A stretch of DNA of 64,000 nucleotides, taken from assembly GCF_943193045.1 (NCBI RefSeq), contig NZ_CALPCN010000001.1, positions 372,001-436,000 on the forward strand. The letters run 5' to 3'. The position numbers and the translations under genes were made by a program. The notes under the pieces were generated by a model. That model was not told where the DNA came from and did not search any database. It was given only the letters and a program-made list of their open reading frames with translations. Numbering within the stretch: position 1 is the first letter of the stretch; each line of letters opens with the position of its first letter. Below, one piece after another: positions 35,052-43,343 of the stretch. Origin of the DNA: Pumilibacter muris (GTDB taxonomy: Bacteria > Bacillota > Clostridia > Christensenellales > Pumilibacteraceae).

Positions 35052-35756
35052 TTAATAAAATCCGCCGAAGTTCAGGAAAATTCCCCAGAACTTACCGAAT
35101 AGCCACAAAACTCCTTCCCTACAATACGAAATATACATGCCGAGCGGGTCGAGCCAAAACGGAAAATTGAAAATATCGACTATTATGCTTATTCCAACCA
35201 ACGTAAGTAAAAAATATTGTCCGTATTTGCGGAAGAACTGCACCGCTCGGTTATTGTAGCGTGTGAACGCTTCTATAACTCTGAAACCGTCGAGCGGATG
35301 AATGGGCAAAAGATTAAAAAAGAAAAAGCTTAGGTTTACTATTATCATGAAATAGAAAAAATCGCTGAAATACGATAGTACGGTCTCCGCGCCCGGAAAC
35401 TTTGTTTTGAGCCACGAAAACAAAACGAACAATCCCGAAGAACAGAAAGCGAGAATAAAGTTGACCGTAACTCCCGCTATTGCAACGGTGAATATACCGC
35501 GTTTTTGATGTTTGAAATTATACGGATTTATCGGAACGGGTTTCGCATATCCGAAGCCTACCGTCATGAGCATAAAAAATCCGATGATATCGAAATGAGC
35601 GAGCGGGTTTATTGTGAGTCGCCCGTTTACTTTCGCAGTGGGGTCGCCGTTCCACAACGCAACGTAACCGTGCGCGAGTTCGTGCAAAATCATGGATATT
35701 ACCACCACAAGGGCAACAAGCAAAATGCTCGCTATGTCAAAAGATGAATAAAGCAC
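35052..35756 (-). CDS. Site-2 protease family intramembrane metalloprotease (M50)
   Basis: 234 residues, GTG start directly after the lysA stop with GGAG 11 bases upstream. Zinc motif HELAH at about residue 25 in the first membrane helix, and the second metal motif LLPIHPLDGF near 155; five to six membrane segments. This YwhC-like group cleaves within membranes; substrates are unknown. It is distinct from SpoIVFB, which also has an M50 site, but a sporulation role cannot be excluded. Confidence 0.9.
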   Translation of the reverse strand: MLYSSFDIASILLVALVVVISMILHELAHGYVALWNGDPTAKVNGRLTINPLAHFDIIGFFMLMTVGFGYAKPVPINPYNFKHQKRGIFTVAIAGVTVNFILAFCSSGLFVLFSWLKTKFPGAETVLSYFSDFFYFMIIVNLSFFFFNLLPIHPLDGFRVIEAFTRYNNRAVQFFRKYGQYFLLTLVGISIIVDIFNFPFWLDPLGMYISYCREGVLWLFGKFWGIFLNFGGFY

Positions 35757-37076
35757 TTATTTGCATTCTCCGAGACGCGACGGAACAGAGTCGCGCGAAA
35801 CTATGTCTTCGTAACTTTGCGGCTTAACTATGTAATCGCTTTCGCCGTTGCAAACCAACACTACGGGCGGCACGGGATTGCGGTTATAGTTACTTGCCAT
35901 AGAATAATGATATGCGCCCGTTGTGAAAACGGCGAGAATATCTCCCGATTTTGCGGCGGGCAGTTCGATGTTTTCAATAAGCACGTCGCCGCTTTCGCAA
36001 CATTTGCCCGCTACTGTAACGGTTTCGCAAGGCTTGTCGAGAGCTCGGTTTGCAAAAACGGCGTCGTATTTGCTTTGATACAACGAAACGCGAGGATTTT
36101 CGAACATACCTCCGTCTACCGCAACATATTTGCGAATACCCTCTATTTCTTTTATTGCGCCCACAGTATAAAGCGTTATTCCCGCTTCCCCCACTATCGA
36201 GCGTCCGGGTTCGAGCACAAGCTTTGGCGCGGCTATATTTTTCGACGCAATACATTCGTTCAACTTGTTCACGATTGCGTCAACGTATTCGAACGGCGCG
36301 AGCGGTTTGTCTTCTGACGTGTATGTAACTCCGTATCCTCCGCCGAGATTGAGCTCGGGCACCTTAATATTATTATGCGACAATGCCGCTATAAAGTCCG
36401 TCATTTTTTCCACCGCAAGTTCGAACGGTTTTAATTCGAAAATTTGCGAACCTATATGGCAGTGAATTCCCGTAAATTCAAGATTTTTTTTCGAAACTAT
36501 TGTTTTAATGACGTTAGCTGCGGTGCCGTCGGAAATTGAAAATCCGAATTTGCTGTCAGGACGCGTCGTTTGAATAAAACGGTGGGTGTGCGCGTCGATT
36601 CCGGGATTTACGCGAACAAGCACTCCCTGCTTTTTGCCTTGACGTCCGGCAATTTCGTTGAGCAATTCTATTTCGTAAAGAGAATCTATAACTATCGCGT
36701 GAACGTTTTCACGAACGGCAAACGCGAGTTCTTCGGCGGATTTATTATTTCCGTGAAAATATATATCCGAAGCGGGCATGCCTCCGCGAATCGCCGTAAA
36801 GAGTTCGCACCCCGAAACAACGTCGGCTCCCAACCCTTCGCTACGAACTATATTATATATGGCGAGCGTGGAAAAAGCTTTCGAAGCGTACGCCACTTTC
36901 GAATTGGGATATTTGCGCGAAAGAAGTTCTGTATAACCCCTGCACACGCTCCTTATGTACGCTTCGTCCATCACATACAAAGGAGTGCCGTATTGCGCCG
37001 CAAGTTCGGTGCAATCCACGCCGCCGATTTCCAAACGACCTTTTTCGTTTATTTTCAAAGTATCGCGCAATTTCAT
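35757..37076 (-). CDS. lysA: Diaminopimelate decarboxylase
   Basis: 439 residues. PLP enzyme making lysine from meso-diaminopimelate. PLP Lys in YASKAFST (about residue 64), GGGYGVTY near 240, EPGRSIVGEAG near 295 and CCESGDVLI near 360 are complete. First gene of the operon lysA-M50-scpA-scpB-DUF2953-gerW-dac-rluB, behind its own promoter. Confidence 0.95.
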   Translation of the reverse strand: MKLRDTLKINEKGRLEIGGVDCTELAAQYGTPLYVMDEAYIRSVCRGYTELLSRKYPNSKVAYASKAFSTLAIYNIVRSEGLGADVVSGCELFTAIRGGMPASDIYFHGNNKSAEELAFAVRENVHAIVIDSLYEIELLNEIAGRQGKKQGVLVRVNPGIDAHTHRFIQTTRPDSKFGFSISDGTAANVIKTIVSKKNLEFTGIHCHIGSQIFELKPFELAVEKMTDFIAALSHNNIKVPELNLGGGYGVTYTSEDKPLAPFEYVDAIVNKLNECIASKNIAAPKLVLEPGRSIVGEAGITLYTVGAIKEIEGIRKYVAVDGGMFENPRVSLYQSKYDAVFANRALDKPCETVTVAGKCCESGDVLIENIELPAAKSGDILAVFTTGAYHYSMASNYNRNPVPPVVLVCNGESDYIVKPQSYEDIVSRDSVPSRLGECK

Positions 37077-37104
37077 ATATATTTCCTAAATACAGAATGT
37101 ACTA

Positions 37105-37133
37105 ATAATACCATTTTCCGCCGTTTAAGTCAA
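37105..37133 (-). promoter_or_regulatory. Sigma-A promoter of the lysA operon
   Basis: TTGACT (37133-37128), 17-base spacer, TATTAT (37110-37105), about 30 bases before the lysA start. No lysine riboswitch fits in the short leader. Confidence 0.7.
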
Positions 37134-37192
37134 ACGTTTAAGGCGCGCAGAAAATAAAACCCTAAAAGCCCCGTTTCGGCAATAAAGTAAAA

Positions 37193-37220
37193 AAGCGCAT
37201 TTTCTGCCGAAAACGCGCTT
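37193..37220 (-). terminator. Rho-independent terminator after dacF
   Basis: AAGCGCGTTTTC and GAAAATGCGCTT form a 12-pair stem (one GU) with loop GGCA, followed by TTTT on the minus strand. 31 bases after the carboxypeptidase stop. Confidence 0.85.
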
Positions 37221-37251
37221 AAATTATAATTTGTTGTAAATTGTTCCCGTT

Positions 37252-38412
37252 TTACCAGTTGGCTATAAATTCGTCTACAACGTCGATATAGGTGGACTTG
37301 CGAACAGTTCTGTCGGACACGAGCCCGACTTCGCAAAGAGTTTCTCCGCTGCATTTAACTTTAAGCACGCCCACCGCGTCGCCCGCTTTTACTGGAGCCG
37401 AAAGAGAAAGAAACTCCATTTCGTATTCGTAATCTTTCACCTCGCCTTTTTTTGCGAAAACAAATTTATCGTGAGCGGGCACCGCTTTGATATAATCTTC
37501 TTTTCCGCCGTTTATTTTAATTTCGCCTTCGAGAACTTCTCCGCCTGCAACCACCTTTTTGGTTTCGTAGTTGGAAAATCCGTAATTAAACAATGCCGCG
37601 TTTTGCGCATTGCGAATTTTGGAACTTTCAGCGCCGCAAACTACGCTTATTAAACGGGTTTCTCCGCGTTTCGCGGTTGCCGACAGGCAATATTTGGCGT
37701 CGTTGGTAAACCCGGTTTTTCCGCCGTCACAACCCTCGTAGGCACGAATAAGTTTGTTTGTATTGGAAAGCTGAGTAGTTCTTCCGCTCGGGTGCTTAAA
37801 GTCGAACATCCATATTCCCGAATATTCGAAAAAGCGTTCGTGGCTTATAAGTTCGCGCGTCATAAGCGCAACGTCGTGCGCACAGCAATATTGCTCGGCT
37901 CCGGGAAGTCCCGTGCAGTTTATAAAGCAAGTGTCAGTCATGCCGAGCTTAGCGGCTTTTTCGTTCATTCTTTGAACGAAAGCGTCCACGCTTCCCGCTA
38001 TGTGTTCGGCAAGCGCCACGCAAGAATCGTTAGCCGAGCCAACCACTATGCTCTTTATTAGTTCGTTCACCGTATATTCGCTGTGAGCGTCCAAAAACGC
38101 TTGCGAACCGCCCATGCTTGCCGCATTTTCGCTTGCCGTAACAAGGTCGTCGGGCGAAAGGTTGCCGCAGTCTATTTCTTCGAGCGTAAGGGTGAGCGTC
38201 ATTATTTTAACCATGCTTGCAATCGGCAAACGCTCTCTCTCGTTTTTTGAATACACTACGGTTCCGGTGTCGTAATCCATAAGCACCGCCGATTTGGCTT
38301 TAATATCGAGACCCGAATTTTCTACGGCGTATGCGTCGGCGGTAATCGCCGCGCCGCCGAGCACCGATAAAGACAGACACAGCGCAATCGCCATAACAGT
38401 AAATTTTTTCAT
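37252..38412 (-). CDS. dacF: D-alanyl-D-alanine carboxypeptidase, DacF type (second copy)
   Basis: 386 residues. Signal peptide 1-28. Motifs: SMVK (catalytic Ser), SAN in place of SGN (VGSANDSC), and KTG (GGKTGFTND). Trims stem peptides of peptidoglycan. GGAGG precedes the ATG. Placed behind a SpoIIM-like gene and with a candidate sporulation promoter, it matches Bacillus dacF, which works in the forespore. Shares the family with the copy at 31329-32471 but is clearly divergent. Confidence 0.92.
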   Translation of the reverse strand: MKKFTVMAIALCLSLSVLGGAAITADAYAVENSGLDIKAKSAVLMDYDTGTVVYSKNERERLPIASMVKIMTLTLTLEEIDCGNLSPDDLVTASENAASMGGSQAFLDAHSEYTVNELIKSIVVGSANDSCVALAEHIAGSVDAFVQRMNEKAAKLGMTDTCFINCTGLPGAEQYCCAHDVALMTRELISHERFFEYSGIWMFDFKHPSGRTTQLSNTNKLIRAYEGCDGGKTGFTNDAKYCLSATAKRGETRLISVVCGAESSKIRNAQNAALFNYGFSNYETKKVVAGGEVLEGEIKINGGKEDYIKAVPAHDKFVFAKKGEVKDYEYEMEFLSLSAPVKAGDAVGVLKVKCSGETLCEVGLVSDRTVRKSTYIDVVDEFIANW

Positions 38413-38433
38413 TCGTATTTTCCTCCGTTTTTT

Positions 38434-38464
38434 CTAAGTATGTATATATGCCTATAAAATTATA
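38434..38464 (-). promoter_or_regulatory. Candidate sigma-E-like promoter for dacF
   Basis: GTATAAT (38464-38458), 16-base spacer, CATACTTA (38441-38434). CATAC matches the -10 of mother-cell sigma-E promoters; the -35 matches partly. About 20 bases upstream of the ATG. Confidence 0.35.
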
Positions 38465-39084
38465 CCCAACGTTAAAAAATACGATAAAACTGCGCATAAA
38501 ACAGTTAGTATTACTAACATAGTAGCGGGAATTATCATCTTTTGCATATACAGCGGAAAAGAATTGCCGCACCCCGCTCCGTAAAGCCTCGCGTCGCGCG
38601 CTCTGTTTATTGAAAGAATGGCAACGGCGGAGAACAAAAACATGCTCACTATATAGCATGGAATCAAACAGACGATTGCAAAAGGAAGAACCGACAGCTT
38701 CAAAAACATTATGTATAAGCACAGGTGCAAAGAAAAAAGGTAAGACCTGAAAAACAGCACGGCAAGCGCAAGATACGAAAGCAAAAAGTTTACCGACGAT
38801 AAAACAATTAGCGTTAAAACCGTTATGTAAGTTATTAAACTAATGAAAAAATATCCGAAAATACTTGTTTTATCGGTTAAAAGTTTAAATACGTTAGTCG
38901 GGTGCGCGTATAAATATACCCCCGCGTCGCAAACCGCAAACGCCGCCCGTATTCCGAGAATAAGGGCAAGCAAATTCACTATTATAATAACTACCAAAGT
39001 TTTGCGATTCGACTTTAAAAAATCGCGGAAGTCTAATATAAGATTAAACGTGTTTATTCTATACATGTTTAATTTATACTGCAT
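38452..39084 (-). CDS. Multispanning membrane protein, possible SpoIIM
   Basis: About 210 residues from the ATG at 39084; ATG at 39066 and TTG at 39093 are alternatives and none has a ribosome site. One membrane segment near residue 30-50, an external loop, then four more segments. The stretch LIPCYIVSMFLFSAVAIL recalls the P-x-YI helix of SpoIIM, and size and layout agree. In Bacillus spoIIM lies near dacF, as this gene does. SpoIIM recruits the engulfment peptidoglycan hydrolases SpoIID and SpoIIP. Similarity is weak, so the call is tentative. Confidence 0.5.
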   Translation of the reverse strand: MQYKLNMYRINTFNLILDFRDFLKSNRKTLVVIIIVNLLALILGIRAAFAVCDAGVYLYAHPTNVFKLLTDKTSIFGYFFISLITYITVLTLIVLSSVNFLLSYLALAVLFFRSYLFSLHLCLYIMFLKLSVLPFAIVCLIPCYIVSMFLFSAVAILSINRARDARLYGAGCGNSFPLYMQKMIIPATMLVILTVLCAVLSYFLTLGIIL

Positions 39085-39101
39085 TATTCGCAAAAATATG
39101 A
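39071..39101 (-). promoter_or_regulatory. Candidate sigma-E-like promoter for the SpoIIM-like gene
   Basis: TCATATT (39101-39095) fits the sigma-E -35 (KMATATT); TATAAATT (39078-39071) is a partial -10 after 16 bases. It sits directly behind the spoIVB terminator, where a promoter is needed, but overlaps the first codons of the longer start options. Confidence 0.3.
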
Positions 39102-39107
39102 CAAAAC

Positions 39108-39138
39108 ACGCAATAGTATGACAAACATACTATTGCGT
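39108..39138 (-). terminator. Rho-independent terminator of spoIVB
   Basis: ACGCAATAGTATG and its perfect complement CATACTATTGCGT (13 pairs) around a 5-base loop, followed by a T-rich stretch on the minus strand, eight bases after the spoIVB stop. Symmetrical enough to work in both directions. Confidence 0.8.
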
Positions 39139-39146
39139 TATGCCTA

Positions 39147-40160
39147 TTATTGCATCATCCAGTCGGCATAAATTCCGTAACCCTTAGTAGGGTCTGAAAC
39201 GAACACATGCGTTACAGCCCCCACGAGTTTGCCGTTTTGAATTATGGGACTGCCGCTCATGCCCTGCACAATTCCCCCCGTAGAGGAAATCAACCGTTTG
39301 TCGGTTATTCTAATTATCATGCTTTTATCGGAAACGGAATTTTGAGCGGACGCCTTAACGATTTCAATCGAATACTCTTCTACGCTGTCGCCTATTGTGG
39401 AAAGTATAGTCGCTTTGCCTGCCGTAACGCTTTTGCGGCTTGCAACTTCTATTTGTTTTTCGCCTTTAAAATCGTTAAACTTTCCGAACACGCCGCTTTG
39501 GCAGTTTTTACATAACGTTCCGCGCGGAGAATTGCCTGTGAAAGCGCCTTTGAGTTCTCCCGCTCGTCCGCGTACCCCCTTATTGTATCCTAATATTTTG
39601 CAATCGAACGCCTCGCCCGTAACGCACGGCACCATGCTTCCGTTTTCTAATAGTATAGGATGCCCCAAGCATCCGAACGAGCCGTCCTCTTTAACGTATG
39701 TTACTGTGCCTACTCCCGCTATGTTTTCGCGTATTTGCAACCCAAGCCGCTTTTCGCCCGTCATATCTTCTTTAATAAGTCCGAGCGGAATGCTAAGTAG
39801 AGCGGTCCCTCGTCTCACGCCCAAATTTACGCTCATTCCTATTGTTTCGTCTAAAACCGAGCGAATATCCGATGCGTAATTTATTTGTTTTCCGTCAATG
39901 GTTTCTATAATATCGCCGCCATACACGGGTAGCTTCGGCACCATACTGCCGAGCTCTGTTTCCACTGTCGCGGGTCCCACTACGATTACTCCTCTCGGTT
40001 TTAAAACCACCCCTACGGGAAAACCTCCGAGATACACTATGCGCGCAGGCTCGCTTCCCGCAGATTGCGCTTCGGGAACATGATAGGCATTAAATGCGAA
40101 CACAAGCAACAAACAACATGCTATTAAAAAATAGTTGCGGTAGGCGGCTTTTTTCATCAT
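39147..40160 (-). CDS. spoIVB: SpoIVB serine peptidase (S55)
   Basis: 337 residues. N-terminal membrane anchor/signal (13-30), PDZ domain (about 80-165, GGDIIETIDGKQI), then the S55 domain with catalytic His in FGCLGHPI and Ser in IVQGMSGSPIIQ. In sporulation it is secreted from the forespore and cleaves SpoIVFA, releasing sigma-K activation. The order recN-spoIVB is conserved, but spo0A, next in Bacillus, is not here. The ATG pair at 40160 has no ribosome site and lies about seven bases behind a putative sigma-G -10 box. Confidence 0.93.
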   Translation of the reverse strand: MMKKAAYRNYFLIACCLLLVFAFNAYHVPEAQSAGSEPARIVYLGGFPVGVVLKPRGVIVVGPATVETELGSMVPKLPVYGGDIIETIDGKQINYASDIRSVLDETIGMSVNLGVRRGTALLSIPLGLIKEDMTGEKRLGLQIRENIAGVGTVTYVKEDGSFGCLGHPILLENGSMVPCVTGEAFDCKILGYNKGVRGRAGELKGAFTGNSPRGTLCKNCQSGVFGKFNDFKGEKQIEVASRKSVTAGKATILSTIGDSVEEYSIEIVKASAQNSVSDKSMIIRITDKRLISSTGGIVQGMSGSPIIQNGKLVGAVTHVFVSDPTKGYGIYADWMMQ

Positions 40161-40166
40161 GATATT

Positions 40167-40196
40167 TAGTGTGGCGGTTAGTTTTTGCGAATATGC
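40167..40196 (-). promoter_or_regulatory. Candidate sigma-G/F-like promoter of spoIVB
   Basis: GCATA (40196-40192), 18-base spacer, CACACTA (40173-40167). This fits the forespore sigma-G pattern GHATR and CATWCTA with one mismatch. It is the only space left between the recN terminator and spoIVB, and spoIVB is sigma-G controlled in Bacillus. Confidence 0.5.
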
Positions 40197-40204
40197 GACA
40201 AAAA

Positions 40205-40228
40205 AGCCCTTTCCCTAAGGAAAAGGCT
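40205..40228 (-). terminator. Rho-independent terminator of recN
   Basis: AGCCTTTTCC and GGAAAGGGCT (one wobble) with loop TTAG and a following T-run on the minus strand, 26 bases after recN. Confidence 0.8.
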
Positions 40229-40253
40229 GTAAAAACAGCAACAATTTGTTCGG

Positions 40254-41954
40254 TTATTTTATGGTGGCTTTAAATTCGTCGCTCCACTTTTTCATTGTGG
40301 AAGCGTTGGTGTCCGACTGCTCGCTTATTCCTTTGCCGCCCGACAAACGGGAAATTTCGTCTATCATACCTCTATTGTCGAGAGGAACAACGGTTGTAAC
40401 CGTTTTATTGTTATACGATTGCTTCGAAATATAGAAATGAGCGTCTGCCATTGCTGCTATTTGTGCGAGGTGCGACACGCACAAAATTTGATGCTTGCGA
40501 GATATCGCGGCAAGTTTTTTTGCAACAACTCTTCCAGTAATTCCGCTTATACCCGCGTCGATTTCGTCGAAAATCATAGTCGGAACGGTATCCGACTCGT
40601 TGGATATAACTTTTAAAGCAAGCATAAAACGCGACATTTCGCCGCCGGATATAATTTTTATCAATGATTTGAGCGGCTGTCCCGCATTTGGCGACAAATA
40701 AAATTCGGCTGTGTCGGCTCCGTTTGTTCCGAAAATATTTTCAAATTCTTCAAGCGAAGGAAAAACGGGAAGCGCAACCTTGAAATCCGAATTTTCCATT
40801 CCGAGCTCATGCAATTCCGCTTTGATATTATTCGAAAATTCTGCGGCGCCTTTCTCGCGTTTCACATGCAAGTTTTCGGCAAGCCCGTACAGTTTTTTTA
40901 GCAGGGTTTTTCTTTTGGCGCATAATGTTTCGTAGTGCTCGTCGGCGTTTTCCAAATAGTCGAGACGGGTTTGAGCTTTTTTCTTAAATGCGAGCATATC
41001 GGCATAGGCTCCATATTTGCGTTTGAGCGCTCGCACAAAAGAGAGTCTTTTTTCGAGCTCGTCTAACTCGTTCATATCGAAATTCATAGAACCGAACTCG
41101 TCCGCAATACCGTCGCAAACGTCTTCGAGTTCGATTGCAACCGATTGAAGCCGCTCGTATAGCTCGGAATACGCGCTTTTAAGATGAGAAATACTCGACA
41201 GTTCTCTTTGCGCTTCGGAAAGCAACTCGCTTGCGGAGCCGTCCTCTCTTTCCGTTAGAACTTCGGTAGCCTTTCCGAGCGCGGCATATATCTTTTCGGC
41301 GGAAGTTATAATATTTCTCCGTTCGATTAGCTCGTCCTCTTCCGTTTCGAACGTGTTTGCATCCGCTATTTCGGCAAGTTGAAACCGCAACAAATCTATT
41401 TCGCGTTCGCGCTCGCTTGCGTTTCCTATTCCGTTCAACGCCGAGACGGTTTCTTTATATTCGGCATAAGTTTTTAAATATTCGGCTTTGTCTTCTTTAA
41501 TCTCATTGCGAACAAAATAATCGAGAATACGCAAATGCTCGCTCGTGCGCATAAGCGATTGATATTCGTTTTGTCCGTATATATCAACGAGAGTCGCCGT
41601 TATTTGTTTTAACATGCCTATTGTGGCGGCTCTGCCGTTTATGCGAATTTCGTTTTTACCGTCGGAATGAAACTTTCGGCTTATAATAATGCAATCGTCC
41701 TCGTCGAACCCGAACTCTCGCATAACTTCGCAAGCTCGCTCGGTAGAATCGAAAACGCCTTCAACCAAACCGCTCTCGGCGCCGTAACGCAACAACGTTT
41801 TATCGTAGCGAGCGCCGAGCAAAAGCATAATGCCGTCTACTATAATGGATTTACCCGCACCGGTCTCGCCGCTCAATATATTCAGTTGCCCGCAAGGTTC
41901 GAGCTCGAGTTTTTCTATAAGGGCAAGATTTTCAACAACTAATCTCGTAAGCAT
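40254..41954 (-). CDS. recN: DNA repair protein RecN
   Basis: 566 residues, SMC-like. Walker A GETGAGKSIIVDG at residue 29, a long coiled-coil middle (about 150-360), signature ISGGEMSRFMLALK near 455 and Walker B MIFDEIDAGISG near 480. Acts early in double-strand break repair. GGAG precedes the ATG; five bases after argR. Confidence 0.95.
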   Translation of the reverse strand: MLTRLVVENLALIEKLELEPCGQLNILSGETGAGKSIIVDGIMLLLGARYDKTLLRYGAESGLVEGVFDSTERACEVMREFGFDEDDCIIISRKFHSDGKNEIRINGRAATIGMLKQITATLVDIYGQNEYQSLMRTSEHLRILDYFVRNEIKEDKAEYLKTYAEYKETVSALNGIGNASEREREIDLLRFQLAEIADANTFETEEDELIERRNIITSAEKIYAALGKATEVLTEREDGSASELLSEAQRELSSISHLKSAYSELYERLQSVAIELEDVCDGIADEFGSMNFDMNELDELEKRLSFVRALKRKYGAYADMLAFKKKAQTRLDYLENADEHYETLCAKRKTLLKKLYGLAENLHVKREKGAAEFSNNIKAELHELGMENSDFKVALPVFPSLEEFENIFGTNGADTAEFYLSPNAGQPLKSLIKIISGGEMSRFMLALKVISNESDTVPTMIFDEIDAGISGITGRVVAKKLAAISRKHQILCVSHLAQIAAMADAHFYISKQSYNNKTVTTVVPLDNRGMIDEISRLSGGKGISEQSDTNASTMKKWSDEFKATIK

Positions 41955-41959
41955 ATCGG

Positions 41960-42415
41960 CTATTGCTCCATAAGCTCGGAGAGCTCGTCGGTGATTTCGC
42001 GCGCGACGGATTCGTTTTTAGTTACCGCCATAACGGTATCGTCGCCGGCTACGCAACCCAAAATATCGGGATTTTCCAACCTATCGAGCATCATTCCCGC
42101 AATGTTAGCGCTTCCCGACATTGTTTTAATCACCACAATATTATTCGCGTACAAAATCGATATAACGGCGTTTTTAAATATGTTCACTAATTTATCGTTC
42201 GAAACGCTTCTGTCGCCGAATTCGCGCACATATTTTTGACGCTTTCCGTCGATAGACATTTTAACTATTCCCAACTCTTTAATATCGCGCGAAATCGTTG
42301 CTTGCGTGGCGTTAAAGCCCGCGTCTTTAAGCATGCGAGCCAAATCGTCTTGCGTTTCCACAACGTTGTCGGTAATCAGTTCCAAAATTTTCATTTGCCT
42401 GGCGCTTCTTGCCAC
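41960..42415 (-). CDS. argR: Arginine repressor
   Basis: 151 residues with GTG start at 42415 and GGAGG 11 bases upstream. Winged helix-turn-helix N-terminus (VETQDDLARMLKDAGFNATQATISRDIKELGI) and a hexamer domain with GCVAGDDTVMAV, where the Asp residues bind arginine. In Clostridia it lies between nadK and recN as here. Target genes are not in the window. Confidence 0.94.
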   Translation of the reverse strand: MARSARQMKILELITDNVVETQDDLARMLKDAGFNATQATISRDIKELGIVKMSIDGKRQKYVREFGDRSVSNDKLVNIFKNAVISILYANNIVVIKTMSGSANIAGMMLDRLENPDILGCVAGDDTVMAVTKNESVAREITDELSELMEQ

Positions 42416-42421
42416 AGTTCT

Positions 42422-43273
42422 CTATACCTCCTCTCCCGGCGTTAAACTCCAAGTGTTGAGTTTTCTCAAAAGACGTTCGTAAAATCCGTTTTTATTGAGT
42501 CGAACAAATAACGCGTGTTTGGGCGCTTTATATATGCGAATAGTTTTCTTTTCGGGCAACACGCAAACGTTTTTTCCGTCGGCAATCACCATTGCATCGT
42601 TCGCGCGCGCTTGCAACGTTATGTCGATTTTCTCGTCGTCGCCGAGCACTATGGGGCGCGAATGCATAGAATGGGAATTTATTGGCGTAAGCGCGAAAAC
42701 GTTTGCCGTAGGACTTATAACGGGACCTCCCGCGCTCAACGAATAGGCTGTGGAACCCGTAGGCGTGCTTACTATAAAGCCGTCGCAATAGTGATTGTCT
42801 ACGGGAGCGTCTTGTATATTAACTTTAAGCATTATCATTTTAGACACGTTTCTGCGAGCGATTACGATTTCGTTTAAAGCGTAAAACTTTCTGTCGTCAA
42901 GCTGCGCGCAAAGCATTGTTCTTCTTTCAACAGAATAGTTCTCGGCAACTATGTTTTTCGCAAGCGTATCTAAATCGTTCGGTTCCGCTTCGGTAAGAAA
43001 TCCGAGTTTCCCGAGATTTACTCCGAGTATGGGTATTTTGTGCACCGCACACCATTTTGAAATACTCAGAAGCGTTCCGTCGCCGCCTACGGCAAGCAAC
43101 ATATCGAGTTTAACGTTATCGGATTCGGAAAAATATCCGTTGCAAACAACATAAGAAGAAAGACTCTCGTAAGCGTAACACTCGATGCCGCAATTCAAAA
43201 AGCTTTCGATTAGTTTTTTTGTAACCGAAAGATTTTTGTCTTTATGAATATTTGTGTATATGCCCACTTTCAT
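42422..43273 (-). CDS. nadK: NAD kinase
   Basis: 283 residues from the ATG at 43273. Phosphorylates NAD to NADP. GGDGTLLSI near residue 70, NLGKLGFLTE near 95 and TPTGSTAYSLSAGGP near 165 are the family motifs. An in-frame ATG at 43288 lies within the promoter -10 box. Neither start has a ribosome site, and the -10 ends six bases before the ATG used, so the transcript may be leaderless. The stop codon overlaps the ribosome site of argR. Confidence 0.93.
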   Translation of the reverse strand: MKVGIYTNIHKDKNLSVTKKLIESFLNCGIECYAYESLSSYVVCNGYFSESDNVKLDMLLAVGGDGTLLSISKWCAVHKIPILGVNLGKLGFLTEAEPNDLDTLAKNIVAENYSVERRTMLCAQLDDRKFYALNEIVIARRNVSKMIMLKVNIQDAPVDNHYCDGFIVSTPTGSTAYSLSAGGPVISPTANVFALTPINSHSMHSRPIVLGDDEKIDITLQARANDAMVIADGKNVCVLPEKKTIRIYKAPKHALFVRLNKNGFYERLLRKLNTWSLTPGEEV

Positions 43274-43279
43274 GCTTTT

Positions 43280-43308
43280 ATTATACATGAAAATTTATAA
43301 ATATTCAA
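43280..43308 (-). promoter_or_regulatory. Promoter of nadK-argR-recN
   Basis: TTGAAT (43308-43303), 17-base spacer, TATAAT (43285-43280). Only six bases separate the -10 box from the nadK ATG, so transcription should begin at or next to the start codon. Confidence 0.65.
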
Positions 43309-43343
43309 GTTTATTGAATAAAATTATTTTGTAAACTTAAAAA

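Noticed and set aside
37077-37104. Lysine riboswitch before lysA
   Set aside because: The leader between promoter and start is only about 30 bases, far too short.
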